A program made the position numbers and the translations under genes. A DNA stretch of 64,000 nt from positions 372,001-436,000 of the forward strand of contig CBDDEE010000031.1 of the NCBI GenBank assembly GCA_965226855.1. Reading direction: 5' to 3'. The notes beneath the pieces are model-generated. The model saw nothing but the letters and a program-made list of their open reading frames with translations, searched no databases and was not told the origin of the DNA. The DNA comes from JAUXJB01 sp965226855. Its GTDB lineage: Bacteria; Myxococcota_A; UBA9160; SZUA-336. Below are positions 52,926 through 60,989 of this stretch, piece by piece (position 1 is the stretch's first letter; each line of letters opens with the position of its first letter).

Positions 52926-53974
52926 GTCGACCGGTTCTCGGCCGACACTCCCGCGCGGTCCGCCCCGACCCGCACGCGGCGCAGAGGGTCATCTCGGCAG
53001 CAATCGTCTGGGCCCTCGCGATTAGTCTCATCCCCTCGACCGCGCTCGGCCACGAGGTGCGCCCCGCCTACCTCGAGCTGCGCGAGGTCGAGCCCGACCG
53101 TTACGCCGTTACGTGGAAGCAGCCCGTTGCAGGCGACCGGCGCTTGCGGCTCGAGCCCGCGCTGCCAGAGACGTGCGCGGCCGAGACAGCCGCGACCCTC
53201 GACCTCACAGGCGGAGCGCTCATCCAACGCTGGCAGATCGACTGTCGACCCGACGGGCTGCGCGACCGAGCGGTCGAGGTCGTGGGCCTGAGCGGCACGC
53301 TCACCGACGCATTCGTGCGTGTCTACTTCCTGGACGGGTCGGCGCTGGGCCAGCTGTTGCGACCCGAGGCGCCGCGTTGGGTCGTGCGCGGCGAGGGCGG
53401 TCCGGCCTGGACCTACCTCCAGCTCGGCATCGAGCATCTATTGTTCGGCTTCGATCACATCCTGTTCGTGATCGGTCTGGCCTTCTTGGTGCGGAGTCCG
53501 CTCCGATTGGTTCAGACGATTACTTCGTTCACGCTGGCCCACAGCGTAACGCTGGCGCTCTCCGCCCTGGACGTTGTGCGCCTGTCGCAGGCGCCGGTCG
53601 AGGCGGTGATCGCGCTCAGCATCCTGTACGTCGCGGCGGAGCTGCTGCGCCCTCCAGACCAACGCTCGAGCCTGACCAGCGATCGGCCCTGGCTCGTCGC
53701 GTTCGCGTTTGGCCTGCTGCACGGCTTCGGCTTCGCGGGCGCGCTCCACGAGATCGGCTTGCCCCGCGACGCACTGGCCCTGGCGCTCTTCCTGTTCAAC
53801 GTGGGCGTCGAGATCGGCCAGCTGCTCGTCGTGGCCGGGATCCTCGCACTGAGGTGGGCGGTCTGGCGCACCCGCCTGCCGATTCCAGTCTGGCTCGTCG
53901 ACATGCAGCTCTACGCGATGGGCGCCATTTCGAGCTACTGGTTGATCGACCGCGTCGCGAGGCTCGGCAGCTGA
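52922..53974 (+). CDS. HupE/UreJ-family membrane protein
   Basis: The 350-residue protein has a signal peptide (AIVWALAISLIPSTALG) directly before HEVRPAYLELREVE. A periplasmic beta domain of about 120 residues follows, then six or so membrane helices with the HupE/UreJ signature LGIEHLLFGFDHILFVIGLA and FGLLHGFGFAGAL, each with conserved His/Asp residues. Small HupE/UreJ proteins carry nickel or cobalt. This two-part type is usually next to DUF3604, and its cargo is not established. GTG 52922 overlaps the preceding stop by 4 nt. Confidence 0.86.
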   Translation: MSRPVLGRHSRAVRPDPHAAQRVISAAIVWALAISLIPSTALGHEVRPAYLELREVEPDRYAVTWKQPVAGDRRLRLEPALPETCAAETAATLDLTGGALIQRWQIDCRPDGLRDRAVEVVGLSGTLTDAFVRVYFLDGSALGQLLRPEAPRWVVRGEGGPAWTYLQLGIEHLLFGFDHILFVIGLAFLVRSPLRLVQTITSFTLAHSVTLALSALDVVRLSQAPVEAVIALSILYVAAELLRPPDQRSSLTSDRPWLVAFAFGLLHGFGFAGALHEIGLPRDALALALFLFNVGVEIGQLLVVAGILALRWAVWRTRLPIPVWLVDMQLYAMGAISSYWLIDRVARLGS

Positions 53975-54081
53975 AAGCCAACGAGCCCCTGCGTATAATG
54001 CGTGCAGGGACTTGACTTTGACCAGCTGTGACCGCTTCGAACGGCCCGGTCGAAGCCCAATCGAAGGAGGCGAAAGAGACG

Positions 54082-55005
54082 ATGCGACTCGAGGGAAAGG
54101 TGGCTGCCGTTACGGGTGGAGCGAGAGGGATCGGCCGGGCTGAGTGTCTGGCGCTCGCGCGCGAGGGCGCAGCGGTTCTGGTCGTCGACTACGGCGGAGA
54201 GGTGGACGGTACGGGCGGGTCCGAGGGGCCGGCCAACGAGGTTACCGACGAGATTGTGGGTGCGGGCGGCAAGGCGCTCCCAGTCTATGGAGACGTCTCC
54301 AGGATGGAGACCGGCGAGAAGATCGTGCAGACCGCCCTGGATCAGTTCGGCAGGATAGACATCCTGGTGAACAACGCCGGCATCTTGCGCGACCGTATGC
54401 TGCACAACATGAGCGAGGCCGAGTGGGATGCCGTACTCGACGTCCACCTCAAGGGTACGTTCGTGTGTACGCGCGCCGCGGCCACCGCGTTCCGCGACCA
54501 ACGCTCGGGTGTCGTAATCAACACGAGCAGCGAAGCGGGGCTCGGGAACATGGGCCAGGCGAACTACTCCGCGGCCAAGGAGGGCATAGTCGGCTTCACG
54601 CGCACGGCCGCCCGCGACCTCGGCCGTTACGGCGTGCGGGTCAACTCGATCCGCCCGCGCGCAGCCACCCGTATGACCCTGAGCGACGAGCTGCGCGAGG
54701 CCATGGAGCACTCGCGTCGCGAGCGCGGCGGCGACGCTTCCGGGACCAATCCGATGGCGGGGCTCGAGAAGCTGGTCCCCGATGGCGTGGCGTCTCTGGT
54801 CACCTGGCTCTGTACCGACGAGGCCTCCAACGTGAACGGCGAGGACTTCGTGGTCAGCGCGTTCGAGATCTGCCGCATGACCAAGCCGGTGCCCGCGGCC
54901 ACGATTTTCAGCGAGGACTGCTGGACCGTCGACGAGCTGTCGCGGCGGATGGGGAGCTCACTCACCCGCGGACTCAAGAACCGCTTCGTGCCGCGCACGA
55001 GCTGA
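54082..55005 (+). CDS. Short-chain dehydrogenase/reductase
   Basis: This classical SDR of 307 residues begins MRLEGKVAAVTGGARGIGRAE, with the NAD(P) motif TGGxxGIG, D at VVDYGG (NAD preference), NNAGI, and the catalytic set S (INTSSEAG) and Y-x3-K (ANYSAAKEG). It resembles the SDR domain of multifunctional beta-oxidation enzymes acting on hydroxyacyl-CoA. A C-terminal extension (SEDCWTVDELSRRMGSSL) is typical of that subgroup. ATG 54082 follows GAAGGAGGCG. It ends before a strong two-way terminator shared with the next, convergent gene. Confidence 0.87.
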   Translation: MRLEGKVAAVTGGARGIGRAECLALAREGAAVLVVDYGGEVDGTGGSEGPANEVTDEIVGAGGKALPVYGDVSRMETGEKIVQTALDQFGRIDILVNNAGILRDRMLHNMSEAEWDAVLDVHLKGTFVCTRAAATAFRDQRSGVVINTSSEAGLGNMGQANYSAAKEGIVGFTRTAARDLGRYGVRVNSIRPRAATRMTLSDELREAMEHSRRERGGDASGTNPMAGLEKLVPDGVASLVTWLCTDEASNVNGEDFVVSAFEICRMTKPVPAATIFSEDCWTVDELSRRMGSSLTRGLKNRFVPRTS

Positions 55006-55023
55006 GCGGGTACGGGGCAAGGA

Positions 55024-55057
55024 GCTAGGAGCCCGACTCAAGAGTCTGGCTCCTAGC
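55024..55057. terminator. Bidirectional terminator-like hairpin
   Basis: A perfect 10-bp outer stem GCTAGGAGCC / GGCTCCTAGC, with a further GACTC / GAGTC inner pairing, lies in the 65-bp gap between the convergent SDR and amidohydrolase stop codons. Confidence 0.65.
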
Positions 55058-55070
55058 ACAGAGCTGGGCA

Positions 55071-56777
55071 CTACTGCCGCGCGAGCGGACCCCGCAGGAG
55101 CTGGCCGGGATAGCTGCCGGTGTGCTCGCCGTCCCGGAACAAAACCTCGCCGTTCACCACGGTGGCGCTGATTCCGTCGGCCTTCTGGACGAGACGCACA
55201 GCCCCGGCCGGAAGATCGTGGTGCACCTCCGGCATCCGCGCGCCAATGCGCGCCGGATCGAACACGGCTATGTCGGCAGCGAGCCCTTCGCGCAGGAGCC
55301 CACGGTCGTGGAATCCCCAGTTCGCCGCCGGTTCGTAGGTGACCATCCGGACCGCCTGCTCGAGGGTGAGTGCCTGGCGCTCGCGCACCCAGTAGCCGAA
55401 CACGTGGGTCTGCAGTGACGAGTCCATGATCTGAGAGACGTGGGCCCCGGAATCCGAGAACGTCACGACCGAGCGCGGGTTCTTCATCATCTCGAGCACG
55501 TGGTCCTGGTTCTCGTTGAAGAGCGGCTGCTGGAGGAACAGATCCATGTTGCGCTCGATCGCCAGGTCCAGGATCAGCTCGACCGGGTCGACGCCGCGCT
55601 CCTTAGCCAGCTCGGCGACCGAGCGGTTCGGCAGCAGCGGCGAGTCCATCACGAGGAGATTGCTGTAGTCCGCCCGGCGCGGCTCTGCGCCGACTGCCGG
55701 CGAGCTGCGGCGCCCGGTCTTGGCGGCCTCCACCAGGCGCTTGCGCAGCTCGGGATCGCTGAAGGCCGCCTTCTGCTGGTCGAGTGGTCGCTGGCGCAGC
55801 TCTTTCCAGACGGGCAGCCGGTCCCACGGCGTACGCGTCTTGAACGAGGAGATCAGACATAGCGCACGGCTGTGGACCTGAGCGAACATGCGTCCGCCTC
55901 GCTCCGCCGTCTCATCGAGCAACTCGAAGTAGGGTCGCCAGAGATCCGGCGCACGCTGGCTGCTGAACATGCCCCAGGTGACGGGCACGCCGGTGTCGAC
56001 TGCGAGGTCGCGCAACCGTTCCTGATAGTCCCGGACGCGCTCGGGGTCCTTTCCGGTGTCTTCACCGGCGATCTCGAAGATTCCGGCTCCCAGCTCCCCC
56101 AACACGCTCACGAGCTCGTGTACCTCGTCCCAGCTCGCGATCCGGCTCGCGACGGGGCGACCGTCGGGAGTCTGGTGATTGCGCGTACGCGAAGTCGTGA
56201 AGCCCATCGCACCGGCGCGAATCGAGTCGCGCAGCTCGCGCTTCATCGCTTCCAGGTCGTCGGCCTTGGCCTGCTCCTCGAATGCGCGCTCTCCCATCGC
56301 GAACGTGCGCAGCGCCGAGTGGCCGACGTAGCCGCTGTAGTTGATGCCCTTGGGCAGACGCTCGATGGTGTCGAGGTACTCGGGGAAGGTCGACCAGGTC
56401 CAGTCGATGCCCTCTTCCATGGCCTCGGCGGAGATGTCTTCGGCACGCTCCAGGTTGCGCATGACGAAGTGCTTGTGCTCCACCGAAGCCGGGGCCAGCG
56501 TGAACCCGCAGTTGCCCATCACCACGGTGGTGACGCCGTGCCAGCACGAGCAGGTTCCGAGCGGATCCCAGGCGATCTGCGCGTCCATGTGGGTGTGCCC
56601 GTCGATGAAGCCAGGGGCGACGATCTTCCCCTCGGCGTCGATCTCTTCGCGGGCGCTCGCCCGGATGCGGCCGATGCTGGCGATGCGGCCCTGCAGAACC
56701 CCCACATCGGCGCGGTAACGAGGAAAGCCAGATCCGTCGATGACGGTGCCGTTCTTGATCACGAGGTCGTATTGCAC
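55071..56777 (-). CDS. N-acyl-D-amino-acid deacylase family amidohydrolase
   Basis: The 568-residue protein has the amidohydrolase-3 / D-aminoacylase layout: YDLVIKNGTVIDGSGFPRYRADVGV, the metal motif GFIDGHTHMDAQ, a mid-protein MGNCGFTLAP with the characteristic Cys, QVHSRA with a metal His, SDSGAHVSQ with the final Asp, and the C-terminal sandwich GLLREGLAADIAVFDP. It would hydrolyse an N-acyl or cyclic amide. GTG 56777 opens the family sequence and has GAGGGG upstream; the longer open frame to 57200 overlaps the next gene and has no protein character. Confidence 0.87.
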   Translation of the reverse strand: MQYDLVIKNGTVIDGSGFPRYRADVGVLQGRIASIGRIRASAREEIDAEGKIVAPGFIDGHTHMDAQIAWDPLGTCSCWHGVTTVVMGNCGFTLAPASVEHKHFVMRNLERAEDISAEAMEEGIDWTWSTFPEYLDTIERLPKGINYSGYVGHSALRTFAMGERAFEEQAKADDLEAMKRELRDSIRAGAMGFTTSRTRNHQTPDGRPVASRIASWDEVHELVSVLGELGAGIFEIAGEDTGKDPERVRDYQERLRDLAVDTGVPVTWGMFSSQRAPDLWRPYFELLDETAERGGRMFAQVHSRALCLISSFKTRTPWDRLPVWKELRQRPLDQQKAAFSDPELRKRLVEAAKTGRRSSPAVGAEPRRADYSNLLVMDSPLLPNRSVAELAKERGVDPVELILDLAIERNMDLFLQQPLFNENQDHVLEMMKNPRSVVTFSDSGAHVSQIMDSSLQTHVFGYWVRERQALTLEQAVRMVTYEPAANWGFHDRGLLREGLAADIAVFDPARIGARMPEVHHDLPAGAVRLVQKADGISATVVNGEVLFRDGEHTGSYPGQLLRGPLARQ

Positions 56778-57122
56778 GAGTCTACCCCTCTTGCTCGGAC
56801 GTAGCTGCACTCTAGATCCATCTGGATATGCGCACAAGCCCATGTCGGGACCATGGGCCGAGGCCGGCCATGCCGCGCTCTGCCACCTGCGTGGGGTCCT
56901 CGGTCGGGGACCCCAACGGGTTCGCGGGTCCAGGGCTGGAGGTGTCCGGCAGGACGTCTGGCGAGCGGCGCGGACGCTCGCGAGCCTCGGGACTCGTAGG
57001 AGTCGCACTGCTCCGGCCGGCGCAGCCGCACGGGCGCCGCGCCCCAGGGCGCGCAGCGCGCGAACCACCTCTGCCCCGCCAACCGCAGTACGATGGGAGC
57101 GATGGAGCCATAGGAGAGACCC
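56778..57122. other. Divergent intergenic region, no gene seen
   Basis: 345 bp between the divergent amidohydrolase and SnoaL-like genes. All open frames here are Arg/Ala/Pro-rich shadows. No RNA gene, repeat or operator palindrome was recognised. It should contain promoters for both flanking genes. Confidence 0.5.
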
Positions 57123-57551
57123 ATGCCGAGCGTCGAACACAGAATCCGCGCCCTCGAAGACCGGGACGAGATCCGCGAACTCACCACCCGCTACTGCCAC
57201 GCCGTGCCGGCCGCGGACTCGGCCACAATCGTGGACTTGTTCACCGAAGACGGCGCATTCACCACGGCGGAGCGCACTTCAAAGGGTCGCGCGGCGCTCG
57301 AGAAGTTCTACGGTGCGCTCGCCGGGCAGCCGCCGATTCCGTTCATCCAGAACCACGTGATCGACGAGCTCGACGGTGATCAAGCACGCGGCCGCTGCTC
57401 GGTCGAGATCCGCATGGTGCGAGACGGCGAGTCGATCACCGCCGCCGGCTGGTACGACGATCACTATCGGCGAGTCAACGGTGTCTGGAAGTTCGCCTCA
57501 CGTAACTTCCACGTCTTCCACATGGTTCCGCTGAGCAAGGGCTGGGCCTGA
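57123..57551 (+). CDS. SnoaL-like / NTF2-fold protein
   Basis: The 142-residue protein has the SnoaL pattern: RIRALEDRDEIRELTTRYCHAVPAAD, LFTEDGAFTTAERTSKGRAAL, FIQNHVIDELDGDQARGRCSVEI, GWYDDHYRRVNGVWKFASRNF. The buried H and D residues expected in hydrating or isomerising members are present, but the substrate is unknown. GGAGAGACCC precedes ATG 57123. It is convergent with the CMD-family gene and is a distant relative of the protein at 38.7 kb. Confidence 0.83.
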   Translation: MPSVEHRIRALEDRDEIRELTTRYCHAVPAADSATIVDLFTEDGAFTTAERTSKGRAALEKFYGALAGQPPIPFIQNHVIDELDGDQARGRCSVEIRMVRDGESITAAGWYDDHYRRVNGVWKFASRNFHVFHMVPLSKGWA

Positions 57552-57567
57552 GCGAGGGCAGCTCTCG

Positions 57568-58113
57568 CTAGCCCTTCGGGAAGCCAGACACGCCCTCGTC
57601 GAGCTGTACGCCGAGGCTGTTGAGTGCCATCGACACGAGATTGTACTGGCCCACCGTGAAGATCAGATCGACCATTTGCTGCTCGCTCCATGTGGACTGG
57701 AGCTCGCCCCAGGTCGCGTCCGAGATGAAGGCGTCGTTGCAGAGCTCGTCGGTCGCGCGCAGCAGCGTGCGGTCCGCGTCGGACCAGCCCTCGGCGTCGG
57801 GCCCGCGGGTGATGCGCACGACTTCCGCGTCGCTCAGTCCCGCTTGCTTGCCGATCCGGGTGTGTTGGCCGAACTCATAGCCCGACTGACACAGCCAGCC
57901 CGTCCGCAGGATCGCGATCTCGCGCTCGCGCGCGGGAAGGGAGTTTTCCTCGAGGATGTAACGCGCCAGGCCCATCCAGCGCTCCAGGAGCGCCGGGTAC
58001 CGCGCCAGGGTCTTGAGGACGTTCGGGGCCTGCCCCCGCGCTGCTGCGGGGATGAACTTTGGGTCGAGCTGGTCAGCGGGCAGCGGATCGAGGCGCGGTT
58101 TGTCGAGGCGCAT
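57568..58113 (-). CDS. Carboxymuconolactone decarboxylase (CMD/AhpD-like) family protein
   Basis: The 181-residue protein begins MRLDKPRLDPLPADQL and has the CMD domain LPAREREIAILRTGWLCQSGYEFGQHTRIG, with a single Cys and downstream E-x-x-x-H residues. AhpD itself has a C-x-x-C pair, so a peroxidase role is less likely. The later QQMVDLIFTVGQYNLVSMALNSLG is also typical. Members act on lactones or serve as reductants in aromatic and other catabolism. ATG 58113 is 51 bp from the divergent UGSC gene, so promoters overlap. Confidence 0.85.
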   Translation of the reverse strand: MRLDKPRLDPLPADQLDPKFIPAAARGQAPNVLKTLARYPALLERWMGLARYILEENSLPAREREIAILRTGWLCQSGYEFGQHTRIGKQAGLSDAEVVRITRGPDAEGWSDADRTLLRATDELCNDAFISDATWGELQSTWSEQQMVDLIFTVGQYNLVSMALNSLGVQLDEGVSGFPKG

Positions 58114-58164
58114 TGTTTCTCTCCCTCTCCGTCTGCGGAGCTCTCCCGATAGTACAATGCCCCC

Positions 58165-58836
58165 ATGGGTAAAATCGTTGTTCTCGACCCCTCGGCACTG
58201 CCTCGCGTGACCCGACGGCCGCTCGCGCGGCGCGCAGTCCATTTGCGCGCCGCAGAGGGGGGTCCCCGGGCCCCTGCTGGCTTGCGCATCGGCTTCCTCA
58301 GCAACAAGAAGGCCAACGCCGACCTACTCCTCGACGAGCTCCGGGGAATACTGCTGGAGCGGCTCGGCGGCTTTGAGACCGTGCGTGCCGAGAAATCGGC
58401 GCCGCTGCCGGCGCCCAAGGAGGTGCTCGAGGAGCTGGCTACCTGCGACGCAGTCGTCACCGCCATCGCGGATTGAGGCTCCTGCACGTCGTGGAGTCTC
58501 CACGACACGCTGATGCTGGAGGGGCGCGGTGTCCCGACCGCGCTCGTCGCGAGCGACGAGTTCGCACCGCTGGGCCGTGCCGAGTCGATCGCTCGCGGGC
58601 TCCCGGGTCTCCCGATCGTCGCACTGCCACACCCGCTGGCGGGAAACCTGGCGGAGCTGGTCCGCGCCAAGGCGCTCGGATGCGCCGACGAGATCGTTCA
58701 GGTCCTGACCCAGGACGCGGAGCAGCTCGCCGCGCGCTACGAGCACCGCTTCCAGCGGGTGGCGGAGCGCCGACTGTCGCAAGACGCCATCTGCACCGAC
58801 GCGGTTTGCGCGGTGGATCCCAGTCTCGACCGATGA
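58165..58836 (+). CDS. UGSC-family selenoprotein (locus 2), in-frame UGA at residue 104
   Basis: From ATG 58165 the frame reads LRIGFLSNKKANADLLLDEL ... LEELATCDAVVTAIAD, then TGA at 58474-58476. It goes on in the same frame as GSCTSWSLHDTLMLEGRGVP, TALVASDEFAPLG ... LPIVALPHPLAGNL and ends at TGA 58834-58836. With the first TGA read as Sec the protein has 223 residues. The Asp-Sec-Gly-Ser-Cys site is the defining feature of the UGSC (seleno)protein family, resembling redox sites of selenoenzymes; the reaction is unknown. A SECIS-like hairpin follows directly. Without recoding the product would be a 103-residue fragment lacking the whole conserved half. The partner gene follows 55 bp later. 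Confidence 0.85.
58474..58506 (+). promoter_or_regulatory. In-frame UGA with bacterial SECIS-like hairpin, locus 2
   Basis: After TGA 58474-58476, a perfect 7-bp stem GUCGUGG (58488-58494) pairs with CCACGAC (58500-58506), enclosing the loop AGUCU at 58495-58499, that is +19 to +23. Position and GUCU match the locus 1 hairpin and the remembered fdhF element. Many synonymous codons would break this stem. Confidence 0.8.
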
Positions 58837-58891
58837 GCGCACAGATCGATTGTGCTCGACCGATCAGCGCGCGAGTCAATGGCGCGCTGCG

Positions 58892-59932
58892 ATGAACGCG
58901 CGGCGCGTCACGCTCGATGGCTCGCAGGAGGCCGTCGATGCGTATTTTGCCGATCGAGGCTGGTCGGATGGGCTGCCGATCGTCCCGCCTACACCCGAGA
59001 GGGTTCTGCGCTTCCTTTCCGTCGCGGGCGAGCCGCCAGAGCGCGAGCTCGGCGCGATCCCACCCCGCAACGGGGTTGCGACGCTCGAGAAGCTCGCGAT
59101 CAACGCGGTGATGGCCGGCTGCCTGCCCGAGTATTTCCCGGTGGTCACCACAGCGATCGCGGCAATGCTCGAGGAGCCCTTCAATCTCCTCGGAGTCCAG
59201 AGTACGACGCACCCGTGCGCGCCGCTCGTGATCGTGAACGGTCCCCTGGCCCGGCAGCTCGACCTGAACTCGCGCTACAACTGCTTCGGGCCGGGCTGGC
59301 GCGCGAACGCCACGATCGGTCGGGCGATTCGCTTGATTCTGTTGAACGTGGGCGGAGCCGCTCCGGGGGTCCTTGACCGCGCGACGCAGGGCCAGCCGTC
59401 CAAGTACGCGTTTTGCATCGCGGAGAACGAGGAAGAGAACCCCTGGACGCCATTGCACGTGGAGCGGGGCTTCGCCCCTGAGGACAGCACCGTGACCGTG
59501 TGCGGCGCCGAGAACCCGCACAACATCAACGACCACGTGAGCGATTCGGCCGAAGGCATCCTCATCACAGTCGCCGCGTCGATGGCCACGATGGGCTGCA
59601 ACAACGCCTACCTGTACGGCGAGCCGATCCTGGCACTCGGCCCCGAGCACGCTGCGCTGCTGGAGCGCGAGGGCGTTGGCAAGGACGAGGTCCGGCGCTT
59701 CGTGTTCGACCACGCGCGCATCCCCCGGCGCATCTGGGAAAAGGGCGGGATGTTCGCGATGTCGGGCGCTCGAACGGACCTGTTCCCGGACGCCGACGCG
59801 CTGCCCATCCTGCGGCGACCCGAGGACCTCATGGTGATCGTCGCCGGAGGCGCGGGCCGCCACTCGTCGTGGATGCCAACCTTTGGCGCCATGACGCGGG
59901 CGGTTACACGGCGCATTGAAAGCGCTGGCTAG
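58892..59932 (+). CDS. UGSC-partner protein, unknown function
   Basis: The 346-residue protein begins NARRVTLDGSQEAVDAYFAD, GWSDGLPIVPPTPERVLRFL and continues with NGVATLEKLAINAVMAGCLP, VQSTTHPCAPLVIVNGPLAR, WRANATIGRAIRLILLNVGG, ENEEENPWTPLHVERGF and GCNNAYLYGEPI. Four conserved-looking Cys (GC-LPEYF, HPCAP, VCGAE, MGCNN) could interact with the selenol of its neighbour. I do not recognise the family. Its link to UGSC is supported by adjacency here and by a homologous 79-residue segment embedded in the other UGSC gene at 26.9-27.1 kb. ATG 58892 is preferred over upstream starts outside the conserved part. Confidence 0.7.
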   Translation: MNARRVTLDGSQEAVDAYFADRGWSDGLPIVPPTPERVLRFLSVAGEPPERELGAIPPRNGVATLEKLAINAVMAGCLPEYFPVVTTAIAAMLEEPFNLLGVQSTTHPCAPLVIVNGPLARQLDLNSRYNCFGPGWRANATIGRAIRLILLNVGGAAPGVLDRATQGQPSKYAFCIAENEEENPWTPLHVERGFAPEDSTVTVCGAENPHNINDHVSDSAEGILITVAASMATMGCNNAYLYGEPILALGPEHAALLEREGVGKDEVRRFVFDHARIPRRIWEKGGMFAMSGARTDLFPDADALPILRRPEDLMVIVAGGAGRHSSWMPTFGAMTRAVTRRIESAG

Positions 59933-59997
59933 ACCGCGCGACCGCGACCAACGAGCGCGCGAATCAGGTCTCCTATTCTCTCTGGGTGGTTATCAGA

Positions 59998-60903
59998 TCA
60001 GGTCAATTGGACGAACTGCCCAATGAGTGCTGCTACTGCTTCCGGTGCATCTTCTTGCAAGAAATGACCTACTCCGGGCAGTGTTACTACGGGTCCCTCA
60101 GGCCACATGTCTTTGAAACAACCAATGGAGAAATCCATCGGAAGCGCCCGATCTGCCTCGCCGTGAACATACATAGCAGGCTTTTGCTTCAAGGCGTTAA
60201 CAGCGGCTGGAGTCCGTATCTTTTTGAGGAAGTCGACCGTCTCACGATCTGCGATACATTGCGGAAAGCGGATCGCGGCCTCACAAGATTCCGGCGTAGG
60301 GAACGGAGATGCATAGGCTCGGATCCAATTCTCGTCCACATGAGCGGTACGTTCAAATCCGACACGCTTCAAAACCGATAATGCCGTCGAACCAAGATTC
60401 CTAACCGTTGGCTCAAAAGCCTGTGAATTGGCCCATTTGAACCACGGAGATTCGCGGACAGTGTTTGCATTCTCCGGTGCACGACCCCCGACAACGGCAT
60501 TCATCACGCATAACCGTTTGACCCGCTGTGGATGCCGATACGCAATGCTTCCTCCAATCGGACCCCCCCAGTCTTGCAGGACTAAGGTAATGTCAGTCAA
60601 ATCCAATTCGAGCACCAGCTTCTCCAAATTGTTGCAGTGCTCTTCGATTGCGTAGCGTCGACCTTGAGGGGTTTCGCTCTTGCCGAATCCCATATGATCG
60701 GGAACCACCACTCGACCATATTGCGTCAATCGTGGAATGATGTTTCGATAGAGATATCCCCAGGTGGGTTCACCGTGGAGACAGAGAAACATCTCCTGCC
60801 CTGAAGAGGGTTCGTCGACGTAATGCATCCTGAAGCCGTTTCCATCGAAAAAGTTGGATGCATAGGGCCAAGTTCCTTCAAAAGTCTCGTCTGCATTAAT
60901 CAT
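59998..60903 (-). CDS. Haloalkane dehalogenase (DhlA-like, HLD-I)
   Basis: The 301-residue alpha/beta hydrolase closely follows Xanthobacter DhlA: FLCLHGEPTWGYLYRNIIPR (oxyanion/halide region with Glu44), PDHMGFGKSETP, TLVLQDWGGPIGGS with Asp111 as nucleophile and Trp112 as a halide-binding residue, and GVGHFLQEDAPEAV with the catalytic His. The Asp nucleophile rather than Ser excludes an ordinary esterase. It would hydrolyse a C-halogen bond to an alcohol. Its base composition is noticeably lower in GC than its neighbours, so horizontal gain is likely. ATG 60903 starts the family sequence; its ribosome site is weak. Confidence 0.87.
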   Translation of the reverse strand: MINADETFEGTWPYASNFFDGNGFRMHYVDEPSSGQEMFLCLHGEPTWGYLYRNIIPRLTQYGRVVVPDHMGFGKSETPQGRRYAIEEHCNNLEKLVLELDLTDITLVLQDWGGPIGGSIAYRHPQRVKRLCVMNAVVGGRAPENANTVRESPWFKWANSQAFEPTVRNLGSTALSVLKRVGFERTAHVDENWIRAYASPFPTPESCEAAIRFPQCIADRETVDFLKKIRTPAAVNALKQKPAMYVHGEADRALPMDFSIGCFKDMWPEGPVVTLPGVGHFLQEDAPEAVAALIGQFVQLT

Positions 60904-60989
60904 AAACTCAGCGTACCGGAGAGGGTGGCCTCGCGCGAAGGCTGGTAGCGCCTGCACTGAGCGCGGTAGAGTTCAGGAGGGAGGCGAAT

